A stretch of DNA of 64,000 bases from Pseudooceanicola marinus (GCF_020177265.1 NZ_JAIVMC010000001.1:186001-250000), one strand, 5' to 3'; shown: positions 49,819 to 59,836, numbered from the stretch's first letter. Numbers and translations are program-made. Notes: generated by a model not told the origin, from the letters alone.

Positions 49819-51999
49819 CTAGCTGCAGGATTTCGCCCGGGCGCTGCCGCCCGAGGAGGCGGAGAAGCCGCGCAGGCCGATGGTGAAGCTGAAGTCGGTG
49901 GAGGGCGACAGCACGGTGGAGGAGGCGAAGCTGCGCGACATGGCGACCGAGACATCGACGCATTCGTTCGACCAGGTCACGCCCAGCCCGGCCTCGGCCA
50001 GGCGGTCATCGGCCACGTCGTAGCGGAAGTTGGCGGAGGTCAGCCAGCTGTCGTTCCAGCGGTAGTCGCCGTCGAGCAGCCATTCGGAGATCACGTTGGG
50101 CCGGTCTTCCGCCAGATCGTTGCCCAGCCAGACATAGGCGGCGGCGATGGCGGCGCGATCATTCTCCCAGGCGGCGCGGGCCTCGGCCTTGGACGGGTCG
50201 AGCGCGTCGGAGAAGAGCCCGCGGGCCGCCAGCGACCAACCGTCCGGGCCCGCGATCTGCCCGGCCACCAGCAGGTCCGAGACCTCGCCGCTGAGACCGG
50301 AGGTGGTCGAGAAGGCCGGGTCGGGGTTTTCCTGCACCACCTGGCCCAGCACCAGCCGGCCTTGCCAGCCGGAGGGATCATAGTGGGCCCAGGAGATGCC
50401 GTAGGCGCCGCGCCAGCCCCGTTCGCGCCGGTCGGGCGCGGTGAAACGGGTCAGGCCCAGCAGGTTGCCTTCGTCGAATTCCAGCCGGGTGCTTTCGTCG
50501 TTGGCCACCTCCAGGTCGCTCCCGCCGGACCAGGCGATCTGGGCCACCGGCTCGATCACCTGTGTCGCCCCTGCGGCGGTCGACCGCGACATGGGCCAGC
50601 GCAGGGTCAGCGCGGTGGTCGGCGTCACACCGGTCTGATCGGAGGGCAGGGTCACGTCCTGCACGGTGTGGAAGGCGTCCGCGGCGACGCCGGTCATCAC
50701 CTCGGCACGGATCCCGGCGGGCAGGGTGAACCAGCGCCGCCAGTCGGCGCTGACAGTCAGCCGGGTGACATCGCGCCCGTCGACCACGCTGTCGGCATCG
50801 GGCCCGTCGGTGTCATCGCGGGAATAGCGGACATGGCTGTGCGCCTCGGTGCGCAGTCGCAGCTCGCCCCCGGTGCGGTCGGGGAAGAAACGGCGTTCAT
50901 AGCTGGCATCGCCGATGATCGAGGGCAGGGTGGAATTGTCCTCGTCCTCGCGCAGCGAATAGTAATGCGTCAGCGCCACCGAGGCCCATTCGTCGCGCCG
51001 CGCCCGTTCCACCGCCAGCCGGCTGTCCAGCCGGTCCTTGTCGGAATAGTTGTAGTCGTTCAGGTAGGCGTCATCCGCCACCGCCTCGATGTCGAAGCTC
51101 AGGACGTAATCCCGCGGCAGGTCGAACCGCCCCGCGGCCTCGATATACCCGCGCGCGTCCTCGTCGGTCATCAGGTCATCGCTGGACAGCGCCCCGGAGA
51201 TGCCTATGGCGCCGGTGCGGAAGGCCTGGCGATAGCGGAACTCCAGCGTCTTGGTGTTCTGCGACACGTAGGGCGTCAGCAGCAGGTCGCGCTGGTCGTC
51301 GATGGCCCAGAAGTAGGGCAGTTTCAGCCCGGTCCCCAGCAGGGAGTTCCGCTTGATCGAGGGGATCAGGAAGCCCGTGGCGCGGGTCTGGCTGGGATCG
51401 GGCATGCGCAGGTGCGGCAGGTAGAGCAGCGGCACGCCCATCACCTCGAACCGCGCCTCGTCGAAATAGAGCTGGCCCTCCGCCTCGTCGTGGGTCACCC
51501 GCTTGGCGCGGATCTGCCACAGCGGCGGCTTGCCGGTCTCGCAGACCTGGCAGGAGGATACGGTGGCCTTGTAGAGCGAGTTGTAGCGATCCTCGCTGCG
51601 GCTCAGCTGCGCGGCGGCCAGTTGCACCTGGCTGGACAGCATCATGCGCGCGCCCGAGAGAAGCCCGTTGCGCAGCTCGGCGTCCAGTTCGGCGGCATCG
51701 GCCACGATCAGCGTGTCGCCCCCTTCCTCGGTGATGCGGATCGGGCCGTCGACCTGCAAGGTGCCCTCGGCCTGGTCGAAGCTGATGCGCGTGGCGGTCA
51801 GGCGGGTGCCGCCCTGAAGCGCCTCGACATTGCCCTCGGCCACGATGCGGTCGTTGCCCGCAAGATAAACCTGGTCGGCGATCAGCATCGCCGGATCGGC
51901 CGCCAGGGCCGGGCGCGGCAGCGTGGTCAGGGCCGCAAGGGCCAGCGCCAGGGCGGCGGCACGGGGAGCGTGGCGCAGGCGGGCAAAGGGGGCGGCCAT
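49819..51999 (-). CDS. lptD: LPS-assembly protein LptD
   Basis: 726 residues, outer-membrane barrel that, with LptE, inserts LPS into the outer leaflet. The signal peptide (to LPRPALAADP) is followed by the jellyroll/OstA domain (MLIADQVYLAGNDRIVAEGNVEAL) and then the barrel. Four cysteines are present: C150 and C153 (SSCQVC) and C680 and C725, allowing N-C disulfides although the N pair is CxxC rather than E. coli's wide spacing. The start abuts the lptG stop. surA lies downstream. Confidence 0.93.
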   Translation of the reverse strand: MAAPFARLRHAPRAAALALALAALTTLPRPALAADPAMLIADQVYLAGNDRIVAEGNVEALQGGTRLTATRISFDQAEGTLQVDGPIRITEEGGDTLIVADAAELDAELRNGLLSGARMMLSSQVQLAAAQLSRSEDRYNSLYKATVSSCQVCETGKPPLWQIRAKRVTHDEAEGQLYFDEARFEVMGVPLLYLPHLRMPDPSQTRATGFLIPSIKRNSLLGTGLKLPYFWAIDDQRDLLLTPYVSQNTKTLEFRYRQAFRTGAIGISGALSSDDLMTDEDARGYIEAAGRFDLPRDYVLSFDIEAVADDAYLNDYNYSDKDRLDSRLAVERARRDEWASVALTHYYSLREDEDNSTLPSIIGDASYERRFFPDRTGGELRLRTEAHSHVRYSRDDTDGPDADSVVDGRDVTRLTVSADWRRWFTLPAGIRAEVMTGVAADAFHTVQDVTLPSDQTGVTPTTALTLRWPMSRSTAAGATQVIEPVAQIAWSGGSDLEVANDESTRLEFDEGNLLGLTRFTAPDRRERGWRGAYGISWAHYDPSGWQGRLVLGQVVQENPDPAFSTTSGLSGEVSDLLVAGQIAGPDGWSLAARGLFSDALDPSKAEARAAWENDRAAIAAAYVWLGNDLAEDRPNVISEWLLDGDYRWNDSWLTSANFRYDVADDRLAEAGLGVTWSNECVDVSVAMSRSFASSTVLSPSTDFSFTIGLRGFSASSGGSARAKSCS

Positions 52000-53115
52000 C
52001 TATCCGTCCTCCATCTGTAGCAAAAGCCCTGTGGACAGCAGCAGCGCCGCCACAGGGGGCGCCCAGGCGGCCAGGAGGACGGGGATCTGCCCGTTCTCGC
52101 CCAGCACCTGCGCGAAGTTGCGAATGTAGTAAAGGGTGAAGCCCAGCAGGATGGCGATCAGCACCGATTGCCCGGTCTTGCCAAAGCGCGCGGGACGCAT
52201 GGTGAAGGCCGCCGAAACCACGACCAGCGCCAGCAGGAACAGAGGGCGGGCCAGTTCCATGTTGAACCATACGGCATGTCGCCGGGCGGAGAACCCGGCC
52301 TGTTCGAGTTGCGAAATATAGGAGGGAAGCTCCCAGACCGGGATCGCCGACGGGTCGCCGAAACTGTCGCGGATGCGCTCCTCGGTCAGGGTCGAGGGCA
52401 GGGAGTAGTGGCCGTGGGTTTCAGCCTCGGCCTCGGGGTTGATGCCGTTGGCGAGAGGCCAGATCTTCACATTGTCCAGCTCCCAGGCGCCCTGCACCAG
52501 TTGCGCATGGCCGGCCTCGATGCGGCGCAGCGGGCCGCCTTCCTCGCCATTGGGGCCGAGCGGCGCGTAGGAGATCATGGTGACGTCGTAAAGTTCGGTC
52601 GCCTGCGGGTTGGACCGCGCGGCGCGGATCACCGTCTGCCCCTCGTCACCGCCCTGGCGCAGCCACAGCCCCTCGGCGGAGACCGACAGCGTGTCGCGCC
52701 CGCCCGAGCGGTAGCCCTCGGAGACGTCGTTGTAGCGTTTCGACGTGGAGGCGACGATCGGGTTGAACATGGCCACGGCCACGATGCCGATCACCAGCGC
52801 CACGCCCAGGGGCGCCAGCAGGGTCTTCAGCGCCGAGCGCCCGGTGGCGCGGGCCACGACCAGTTCCGAGGACCGCGACAGGCTGATGAACAGCGCCACC
52901 GTCGCCAGGATCATGATCAGCGGCAGGATTTCATACAGGCCGCGCGGCGCGTTCAGCAGCACCAGGCCAATGATCTGGCCCAGGTTCACGTCATAGCTGG
53001 ACATCCGCCGCACCTGTTCCGCCAGGTCGATCATCGACGACAGCAGGAAGAAGATGCCGAAGACCATGGCAAAGCTGCGGGCGAAGCGGCGGGCGAAATA
53101 GGCGTGCAGGATCAT
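52000..53115 (-). CDS. lptG: LPS export ABC permease LptG
   Basis: 371 residues with six membrane helices in two groups separated by a periplasmic jellyroll domain (about residues 100-260). The N-terminal ILHAYFARRFARSFAMVFGIF and SSMIDLAEQVRRMSSYDV, and the end helices, match the YjgP/YjgQ family. It forms, with LptF and the ATPase LptB, the transporter that lifts LPS from the inner membrane. Its start overlaps the lptF stop by 4 bp. lptB itself is not in this window. Confidence 0.93.
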   Translation of the reverse strand: MILHAYFARRFARSFAMVFGIFFLLSSMIDLAEQVRRMSSYDVNLGQIIGLVLLNAPRGLYEILPLIMILATVALFISLSRSSELVVARATGRSALKTLLAPLGVALVIGIVAVAMFNPIVASTSKRYNDVSEGYRSGGRDTLSVSAEGLWLRQGGDEGQTVIRAARSNPQATELYDVTMISYAPLGPNGEEGGPLRRIEAGHAQLVQGAWELDNVKIWPLANGINPEAEAETHGHYSLPSTLTEERIRDSFGDPSAIPVWELPSYISQLEQAGFSARRHAVWFNMELARPLFLLALVVVSAAFTMRPARFGKTGQSVLIAILLGFTLYYIRNFAQVLGENGQIPVLLAAWAPPVAALLLSTGLLLQMEDG

Positions 53116-54275
53116 GCGGCCGCCCCCAGCCCGGTGTCACCCCGCGGGCGGCGCGGACGGCGGGCGCGGCCGGCCCACCACAGCAGCAGGATGGAGATCA
53201 CCATCCCCGTGGCCGAGGGCAGGTACAGCAGTGGCCAGAGCGTGCCATCCCGGCGCACGGTGTCGGTCACGTTGCCCTCGACGAATTTCACCACCACCAG
53301 CAGCAGGATGGCGAAGATGATCTGCCGCCAGACCCCGAAGCGGGAGAAACTGCCGATCTGCAGCGCCGAGAATCCGATCAGCGCCGCCACCAGGCACAGC
53401 AGGGCCTGGGCGATGCGGTCGTTGCCCTCCTCGATGGCGCGGCCGGGGGTGGACCTGGTGCGCAGCGCCGCCTCTTCCGGGGTCAGCAGCAGCTCGAAGG
53501 TCGACAGGTCGCGCAGCCCGTAGCGTACCGCGCCCGAGGTGTCGATCAACGCGCCGAGATCGTAGGCGAAGTCCTGGAAATGGGTGGTGTAGAGGCGATT
53601 GGTGGCCAGGGTCAGGCTCTGCGCCAGCCCGTCGATCATCACCAGCTTCGGATCGGCCGGCAGCTCCGGGTCCTCGTTGGCATTGACCAGGTAGGCGCGG
53701 GCGGCGGAGAAGGTCTGCACCTCCTCGCTGTCGCGGCGATCGGACAGGAAGACATCGTGCAGCGTGCCGTCGGCGTCGATCGCCCGGATGTAGAATGTGA
53801 TGCCCGCCGCCGGGTGCAGGAAGGTGCCCTCCGTCAGCATCCGCGCGGTGACGTTCTGCGAAATCTCCTGGTCGCGCCGCTCGATCTCCGCATGGCTCAT
53901 CGGCACCAGCAGATGGGTCAGCATCGACATCATCAGCGCGGTGATCAGGCCGAACCACAGGACCGGGCGCGCCAGTCGCCAGGGAGAGAACCCGGTGGCC
54001 TGCATCACCACCAGTTCGGATTCGGAGCTGAGCCGGTTGGTCACGTAGACGGCGGCGGCGAAGACGGCCATCGGCAGGATCTGCCGGATCACGTTGGGCA
54101 GGGTCAGCGCGGTGTATTCCAGGAAGACGGCGGCGGATTGCCCGTCCGCGATGAGCTGATCGAACAGACGCACGGCCGAGTTGATCCAGTAGATCGCCAC
54201 CAGGACCAGGGCGAAGAACCCGAAGAGCATCATCAGCTGCGACAGGATATATCTGTCGAATCGCGCCACGCGCAC
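53112..54275 (-). CDS. lptF: LPS export ABC permease LptF
   Basis: 387 residues of the same YjgP/YjgQ family. The first helices (RFDRYILSQLMMLFGFFALVLVAIYW) are followed by NRLSSESELVVMQATGFSPWRLARPVL, then the periplasmic jellyroll and three further helices. It is the first gene of the lptF-lptG-lptD-surA-rsmA run and divergent from pepA, a common order in proteobacteria. LptF and LptG form the heterodimeric permease. Confidence 0.93.
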   Translation of the reverse strand: MRVARFDRYILSQLMMLFGFFALVLVAIYWINSAVRLFDQLIADGQSAAVFLEYTALTLPNVIRQILPMAVFAAAVYVTNRLSSESELVVMQATGFSPWRLARPVLWFGLITALMMSMLTHLLVPMSHAEIERRDQEISQNVTARMLTEGTFLHPAAGITFYIRAIDADGTLHDVFLSDRRDSEEVQTFSAARAYLVNANEDPELPADPKLVMIDGLAQSLTLATNRLYTTHFQDFAYDLGALIDTSGAVRYGLRDLSTFELLLTPEEAALRTRSTPGRAIEEGNDRIAQALLCLVAALIGFSALQIGSFSRFGVWRQIIFAILLLVVVKFVEGNVTDTVRRDGTLWPLLYLPSATGMVISILLLWWAGRARRPRRPRGDTGLGAAA

Positions 54276-54559
54276 CCCCCAAGGCGGCCGCGTCTCGTCG
54301 GCCCTTCGTTCTTTGATCTATTCGGTCCGCCGCAGCAGACACAGGCAGCAGCGGGTCGCCCCCCGGCGCTCCGCGTGGAGGAAAGTCTAGCGGGTTTCCC
54401 CGGCCGGGAAAACTGCATTCTGGTCATTGCGGCAGTGGCAGGCTAGCTTCGCCGCAAAGCCGGGGACGGCGGGCGCCGGGCGGGCCGGGACGCGGCCCGC
54501 GTCTTGCTGCCGTCCGCCCAAAGACCCGGCCGCTCACCTGATCCGGAAGGAAGACACCC

Positions 54560-56029
54560 GTGACTGATCCCGTTGTCCTGACATTCGCCGAAACCGATCT
54601 GACCGACCTGGCCACGCGTCCGGGCCGCATTGCCCTGGTGATCGAACCCGAGGGCAAGATGACGGCGCCGGTGCGGCGGGTGAACAAGCTGACGCGCGGC
54701 GCCATTTCGCGGCTGACCGAGGCCGAGAGCTGGGCCGATCGCAAGCCGGGGGAGGTGATCACCCTGGCATGGCCCCAGGGCCTCGCCGCCGAGGCGCTGG
54801 ACGTGGTGATCCTGCCGAAGAAGCCTGAGGCGGCGCTGGCACGACGCACCGGCGCCAAGCTGGGCAAGTTGCTGGACAAGGCGGGCATGCTGGTTCTGGC
54901 GGGCAACCTCAAGGCGCCCGAAGAGCTGGCCCTGGGCCTGAGCCTGCGCGCCTACGATTACGACGCGCAGAAGACCACCAAGGCCGATCCCAAGGGCGCC
55001 GTCACAATGATGTGCGCCGCGCCGCTGCCGGAGGCGGGGGCCGTGGACGCGCTGGCCCAGGGCGTCTTCTTCACCCGCGATCTGGTCAATGCCCCGGCCA
55101 ACGTGCTGACAACGCAGGCCTTTGCTGACCAGCTGGCCGAGCTACACTCTCTGGGTCTGGAGGTCGAGGTTCTGGAGGAACCGGCCCTGCGCGAGCTGGG
55201 CATGGGCGCCCTGCTGGCCGTGGGCGAGGCCTCGGTCACGCCGTCGAAGGTGGTGGTGATGCAGTGGAAAGGGGGGGCAAAGGATGCCGCGCCCCTGGCC
55301 CTGGTCGGCAAGGGCGTGGTCTTCGACACCGGTGGCATCAGCCTGAAACCCGTGGGCGGCATGGAAGACATGACCATGGACATGGGCGGCGCGGGCACCG
55401 TCGCCGGCGTGATGAAGACCCTGGCCTTGCGCAAGGCCCAGGCCAATGTCGTGGGCCTCGTGGGGCTGGTCGAGAACATGCCCGCGGGCAATGCCTATCG
55501 CCCCGGTGACGTGCTGACGACGATGAAGGGCGACACGGTCGAGGTGATCTCCACCGACGCAGAGGGGCGCCTCGTCCTGGCCGACGTGATGTGGTACGCG
55601 CAGGATCGCTTCAAGCCTGCGGGGATGATCGACCTGGCCACGCTGACCGGGGCTGCGATCATCGCCCTGGGTCATGAGATGACAGCGGTCTATGCCAACG
55701 AGGACGACTTCTGCGGTGAGTTCCTGAAGGCGGCGGGCAGCGAAGGCGAAGGTGCTTGGCGGATGCCGCTGGCGCAGGGCTACGACGACCAGCTGAAAAG
55801 CCGCATCGCCGACATGAAGAACCTCGGCGGGCGCCCCGCGGGCTCGGTCACCGCGGCGCAGTTCCTGAAACGCTTCGTGAAGGACGAAACGCCCTGGATC
55901 CACCTCGACATCGCCGGCACCGCCTCGATCAAGGCGGGCACGGATCTGGCCCCCGCCGGGGCCACCGGCTGGGGTGTTCTGGCGCTGAACCGGCTGGTTG
56001 CCGACGCCTTTGAACGCGGGGAGGGCTGA
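54560..56029 (+). CDS. pepA: leucyl aminopeptidase (cytosol aminopeptidase)
   Basis: 489 residues of the M17 family, GTG start at 54560 with a GGAAGGAAG ribosome site. The metal-binding core is GKGVVFDTGGISLKP (with the family Lys and Asp), DMGGAGTVAGVM and NTDAEGRL-like STDAEGRLVLADVM. The C-terminal LDIAGTASIKAG is conserved. It is a hexameric cytoplasmic enzyme releasing N-terminal Leu and other residues. holC starts 4 bp later, as in many proteobacteria. Confidence 0.95.
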   Translation: MTDPVVLTFAETDLTDLATRPGRIALVIEPEGKMTAPVRRVNKLTRGAISRLTEAESWADRKPGEVITLAWPQGLAAEALDVVILPKKPEAALARRTGAKLGKLLDKAGMLVLAGNLKAPEELALGLSLRAYDYDAQKTTKADPKGAVTMMCAAPLPEAGAVDALAQGVFFTRDLVNAPANVLTTQAFADQLAELHSLGLEVEVLEEPALRELGMGALLAVGEASVTPSKVVVMQWKGGAKDAAPLALVGKGVVFDTGGISLKPVGGMEDMTMDMGGAGTVAGVMKTLALRKAQANVVGLVGLVENMPAGNAYRPGDVLTTMKGDTVEVISTDAEGRLVLADVMWYAQDRFKPAGMIDLATLTGAAIIALGHEMTAVYANEDDFCGEFLKAAGSEGEGAWRMPLAQGYDDQLKSRIADMKNLGGRPAGSVTAAQFLKRFVKDETPWIHLDIAGTASIKAGTDLAPAGATGWGVLALNRLVADAFERGEG

Positions 56030-56033
56030 GCCC

Positions 56034-56498
56034 TTGGGCGAGGTCTATTTCTACCACCTGACCCGGTCCACCGTGGACGGGGCGCTGCAGAACCTGCTGC
56101 CGCGCGCGCTGGCCGCCGGCTGGCGCGTGGCGGTGCGCGGGCAGGATGCCGACCGGCTGAACTGGCTGGACCAGAAGCTGTGGCTGGGGCCCGAAGAGGG
56201 GTTCCTGCCGCATGGCCAGGACAAGGATCCCCATGCAGAGCTGCAACCCGTCCTGCTGACCCTCGGCCAGCCCGCCAATGCGCCGGATTGCCTGGTGACC
56301 ATCGACGGCGCCGCGCTGGAACCCGAAGAGGTGAGCGGCGTGAAACGGGCCTGCATCCTGTTTGACGGGCATGACGACCCCGCGGTGCAGCAGGCCCGCG
56401 TGCAGTGGAAAGCCCTGACCGGCGCGGGCTGCGCCGCCGTCTACTGGTCCGAGGAATCCGGCCGCTGGGAAAAGAAGGCGGAGAGCGCGGGGAAATAG
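56034..56498 (+). CDS. holC: DNA polymerase III chi subunit HolC
   Basis: 154 residues. EVYFYHLTRSTVDGALQNLLPRALAAGWRVAVRG and LWLGPEEGFLPHG are chi subunit signatures, and the C half has VKRACILFDGHDDPAVQQAR. Chi links the clamp loader to SSB at the replication fork. The natural start is TTG 56034 (LGEVYFYH), because GGGGAGGG ends before it; the next upstream ATG (55998) is inside pepA. Pairing pepA-holC is common in proteobacteria. Confidence 0.9.
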   Translation: MGEVYFYHLTRSTVDGALQNLLPRALAAGWRVAVRGQDADRLNWLDQKLWLGPEEGFLPHGQDKDPHAELQPVLLTLGQPANAPDCLVTIDGAALEPEEVSGVKRACILFDGHDDPAVQQARVQWKALTGAGCAAVYWSEESGRWEKKAESAGK

Positions 56499-56511
56499 GC
56501 ATCGCGCGCCC

Positions 56512-57969
56512 TCAGGCGGCGCGCTCCGCCGCCAGCGCGATGTAGACCCCGTTGCTCCATCCGAAACCGTCCTGAAGCTCGTATTCGCCGCCCCCGCTGG
56601 GGGCCAGAGGGTCCAGGACGTTGTATTTCTCGACGAACTTTCCGGTGGCGTTGAAGACGGCATCGCAGGTCGCCAGCCAGCGGTCGCGGAGCGTGTCCGC
56701 CAGCCCATGATGGCCGTAGTGGCGCAGCCCCTGCACCGCGATCCATTGCAGCGGCGCCCAGCCGTTCGGGCTGTCCCATTGCTGGCCACTGTCGATGTCG
56801 GTGGTCACCAGCCCGCCGGGCCGCAGCAGATGCGCCTCGGCCCAGGCGGCGGCTTGGTCGGCCTGGGCCTGGCTCGCGGCCCCGGCCCAGAGCGGGAAGA
56901 GACCGGCGGCACTGGTCACCGACAGCAGCCCCTCGTCCCGGTGCAGGTCGAAGAAATAGCCACGCTCGGGGCAGAAGCAATGATCGCGGATCGCCGCCGC
57001 GCGTCGCTCGGCCGTGGCCTCCATGGTCGCCGCGTCCTCGTCGCGCCCCGCGGCCCCGTAGGCCTCTGCCAGCAGCCGCTCCATCTCCAGCAGGATCGCG
57101 TTCAGGTCGACGGGGAAGATTTCCGTCGTGCGGATCGTGCCCAGGTCCATCGGGTCCTTCAGCCAGCGGGAGGAGAAGTCCCAGCCGCTTTCGCAGGCGG
57201 CGCGCAGGTCGCGGAAGAAGCCTAGATGGCGGCTGGCGTGTTCGGTCCAGTCCAGGTCGGTGCCGTACATCTCGATCCGGGGGCCGGTGCCCTCGTCCCA
57301 GTAGGTCGTCAGATCGCCGGTGCCCCGGTGCGGCGCGCAGAAATAGGCATACTCCCGGGCCATGGGCGCCAGGTAATGTTGCAGCACGCCCGCCCGGTCG
57401 CCGATGGCGTCACCGTAATCGGCGACCATGCTGGCGAAGAAGGGCGGCTGCGAGCGGGTGAGGAAGTAGCTGCGGAAGCCATTGGGGATGAAGCCGAACT
57501 GCCCGATGGCATGGGCGAAATTGTCCAGCATGTCGCGCACCAGCGCCTGGCGCCCGCTGCGCAGCAGGCCGAGGCAGGTGAAGTAGCTGTCCCAGTAATA
57601 AGCCTCCTGGAACCGCCCGCCGGCGATCACGTAGGGGTGCGGCAGCGGCACGCGGGTCGAGCGTTCGGCGGGGTCGTCGGCGGGGCGGGTCAGATGCGGC
57701 CAGACCGCCTCTAGGTGCTGCGCCGCGCCGTGGGCCGGATCGGTGCGATAGCTTTCGCCCGCGGGCGTCGCGGGGCGGAACCAGGCGGCGTAGAAGGCGC
57801 GCAGGTCCGGTGCGCCACTTGCCGCAGCCTTCGCCGCGGCATAGGCGGCGCGGATCTCCTCGGCGGGGGCCAGCAGGATCGAGTCGGAGATGACCTTTTC
57901 ATCCGGCCAGAGGCCGGAGACATGCAGGTCGACGAACAGCTCCTTCAGGCTCTGGTCGAGGTATTCCAT
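56512..57969 (-). CDS. treF: trehalase, GH37, cytoplasmic type
   Basis: 485 residues without signal peptide, hydrolysing trehalose to glucose. Both family signatures are present: GGRFQEAYYWDSYF and QQWDSPNGWAPLQ, followed by the glycine-rich EYELQDGFGWSNGV near the end (in GGGEY). It faces the holC gene. Its ribosome site lies in a 20-nt leader identical to that of metA. No trehalose transport or synthesis genes are next to it. The absence of a signal peptide suggests use of internal trehalose or imported sugar. Confidence 0.9.
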   Translation of the reverse strand: MEYLDQSLKELFVDLHVSGLWPDEKVISDSILLAPAEEIRAAYAAAKAAASGAPDLRAFYAAWFRPATPAGESYRTDPAHGAAQHLEAVWPHLTRPADDPAERSTRVPLPHPYVIAGGRFQEAYYWDSYFTCLGLLRSGRQALVRDMLDNFAHAIGQFGFIPNGFRSYFLTRSQPPFFASMVADYGDAIGDRAGVLQHYLAPMAREYAYFCAPHRGTGDLTTYWDEGTGPRIEMYGTDLDWTEHASRHLGFFRDLRAACESGWDFSSRWLKDPMDLGTIRTTEIFPVDLNAILLEMERLLAEAYGAAGRDEDAATMEATAERRAAAIRDHCFCPERGYFFDLHRDEGLLSVTSAAGLFPLWAGAASQAQADQAAAWAEAHLLRPGGLVTTDIDSGQQWDSPNGWAPLQWIAVQGLRHYGHHGLADTLRDRWLATCDAVFNATGKFVEKYNVLDPLAPSGGGEYELQDGFGWSNGVYIALAAERAA

Positions 57970-57972
57970 GGG

Positions 57973-57992
57973 GGCTCCTGTGGCTCGGTTGC
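57973..57992 (-). promoter_or_regulatory. 20-nt leader motif shared with metA, upstream of trehalase gene
   Basis: The same 20 bases as at 29289-29308, again ending 3 nt before the ATG and holding the AGGAG Shine-Dalgarno. Sequence beyond the 20 bases diverges apart from C-rich similarity, which argues for a constrained element. Confidence 0.6.
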
Positions 57993-58118
57993 GTGCCGGA
58001 GGGGCGGTAGCGTGTGATCCGAGCCTATCGGCTGCGCGGGCGGAAGGGCAACCGAGGGCCGGGCGGAGGGCGGCTCGGCACCACGGGGCCGGCGCGTGAT
58101 GCCGGCGCAAGAGGCAGG

Positions 58119-58151
58119 ACGCCCGCAGCCTTCCGTGCGGGCTGCGGGCGT
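58119..58151. terminator. hairpin after hflX
   Basis: A perfect 12-bp stem (ACGCCCGCAGCC at 58119-58130 with its complement at 58140-58151) and 9-base loop lie 40 bp past the hflX stop. The tail on the - strand is CCTGCCTC, not T-rich. Confidence 0.6.
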
Positions 58152-58190
58152 GCCAATCGTTGTGTGAAGATCAGGCCGGCGGCCGGGGTC

Positions 58191-59465
58191 TCACAGCGCC
58201 CAGAACCGCTCCGCCTGGCGTGCGGTCCACAGCAGGTCCAGCTCCACCCCGTCCTCGGTTTGGCGTTCCGCCTGCACGATGCCTTCCTTGAAGGCCCAGG
58301 CGCGGCGCTTGCCGTCGGAGTAGGGCAGGACCACCGTCTCGCGCCGGCGGTCGGCGTCCAGCGCGCGGGTGACCTCGGTCAGCATCGCGTCGAGGCCCGC
58401 GCCGGTGATGGCGGAGATCGGCAGGATCTTGGGATCGCGGTCGGCCGCCGTCAGCAGCCGCGCCTCTTCGTCCTCAGGCAGCAGGTCGATCTTGTTCCAG
58501 ACCTCCAGCACCGGCACGTCCTCGCTGAGGCCCAGGTCGGTCAGGATGTCCTCGACATCGGCCTTCTGTTCGCGGGTCTCGGGGTGCGAGATGTCGCGCA
58601 CGTGCAGCACCAGGTCTGCCTCCAGCACCTCTTCCAGCGTGGCGCGGAAGGCCGCGACCAATTGCGTGGGCAGGTCGGAGATGAAGCCCACGGTGTCGGA
58701 AAGGATCACCTCGGCCCCGGTTTCCAGCTTCACCCGGCGCATGGTCGGGTCCAGCGTGGCAAAGAGCATGTCCTTGGCCAGCACGTCCGCCCCGGTCAGC
58801 CGGTTGAACAGCGTGGATTTCCCGGCGTTGGTGTAGCCCACCAAGGCGACGATCGGGAAGGGCACCTTGGCGCGCGAGGCGCGGTGCAGCTCGCGCGTCT
58901 TCACCACCTTTTCCAGCTGGCGGCGCAGGCGCACCATCTGGTCGTCGATGGCGCGGCGGTCCGCCTCGATCTGGGTTTCGCCGGGACCACCGACGAAGCC
59001 GAGGCCACCGCGCTGGCGTTCCAGGTGGGTCCAGGCGCGCACCAGGCGGGTCCGCTGGTAGCCGAGGGCGGCCAGTTCCACCTGAAGCACGCCCTCGCGG
59101 GTGCGCGCGCGGTCCGAGAAGATTTCCAGGATCAGCCCGGTGCGGTCCAGGATCTTCACGTCCCAGGCCTTCTCCAGGTTGCGCTGCTGCTTCGGCGACA
59201 CGGGGCCGTCGATCAGCACCAGTTCGGCCTCGGCCGCCTTCAGCGTCGCCTTCAGCTCTTCGACCTTGCCGGATCCGAAAAGGGTTTTGGGTTGGGGCGT
59301 TGCGATCCGCACCAGCTGTTCGCCCACCACGTCGAGTCCGGGCAGGGCATGGGCGAGGCTCACGGCCTCCGCCAATGCGTAAAGGGGCGCGTGACGCGCC
59401 TCTTCTCCCTTGAACTCGGGATGGATCACGAAGGCGCGGGTCGGCGCCGTCTCATGTCCGATCAA
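58191..59465 (-). CDS. hflX: ribosome-associated GTPase HflX
   Basis: 424 residues. The N-terminal HflX domain ([29 protein letters not shown], then FGSGKVEEL) precedes the G-domain with [20 protein letters not shown] (G1), [10 protein letters not shown] (G3) and VWNKIDLL (G4). HflX splits stalled or stressed ribosomes. Its ATG overlaps the hfq stop (ATGA), so it is translationally coupled to hfq as in many proteobacteria. A hairpin follows. Confidence 0.94.
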   Translation of the reverse strand: MIGHETAPTRAFVIHPEFKGEEARHAPLYALAEAVSLAHALPGLDVVGEQLVRIATPQPKTLFGSGKVEELKATLKAAEAELVLIDGPVSPKQQRNLEKAWDVKILDRTGLILEIFSDRARTREGVLQVELAALGYQRTRLVRAWTHLERQRGGLGFVGGPGETQIEADRRAIDDQMVRLRRQLEKVVKTRELHRASRAKVPFPIVALVGYTNAGKSTLFNRLTGADVLAKDMLFATLDPTMRRVKLETGAEVILSDTVGFISDLPTQLVAAFRATLEEVLEADLVLHVRDISHPETREQKADVEDILTDLGLSEDVPVLEVWNKIDLLPEDEEARLLTAADRDPKILPISAITGAGLDAMLTEVTRALDADRRRETVVLPYSDGKRRAWAFKEGIVQAERQTEDGVELDLLWTARQAERFWAL

Positions 59466-59701
59466 TTGTCGCCGTCGCCTTCATAGAGGGAAATGGGCTG
59501 CGAGGGCATGATGGTCGAGATCGCATGCTTGTAAACCAGCTGTGCCTGGCCGTCGCGGCGCAGCAGCACGCAGAAATTGTCGAACCAGGTGATCACGCCC
59601 TGAAGTTTCACGCCGTTGATCAGGAAAATCGTTACCGGAACCTTGGTTTTCCGAACGTGGTTCAGGAATGCGTCCTGAAGGTTCTGTCTATCGGAAGCCA
59701 T
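59462..59701 (-). CDS. hfq: RNA chaperone Hfq
   Basis: 79 residues from ATG 59701 ([20 protein letters not shown]). Sm1 is [27 protein letters not shown] and Sm2 is the YKHAIST signature. The C-terminus ([15 protein letters not shown]) is short, as in alphaproteobacteria. A hexameric ring pairs small RNAs with target mRNA. It is coupled to hflX by a 4-bp overlap. The upstream AAAGGCGTAA ribosome site is moderate. Confidence 0.97.
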   Translation of the reverse strand: MASDRQNLQDAFLNHVRKTKVPVTIFLINGVKLQGVITWFDNFCVLLRRDGQAQLVYKHAISTIMPSQPISLYEGDGDN

Positions 59702-59836
59702 TCTTGTTACGCCTTTTTTTCGTTTATTATTTGCCGTTCGCGGCTCTTGCAGAATTAACGCATCGAGTATGGGGGCCATACGGGGAAGATTCCACCCCCG
59801 ATCTTTGGGTTTTCAACGCCCGAACGCGCGATTGCG

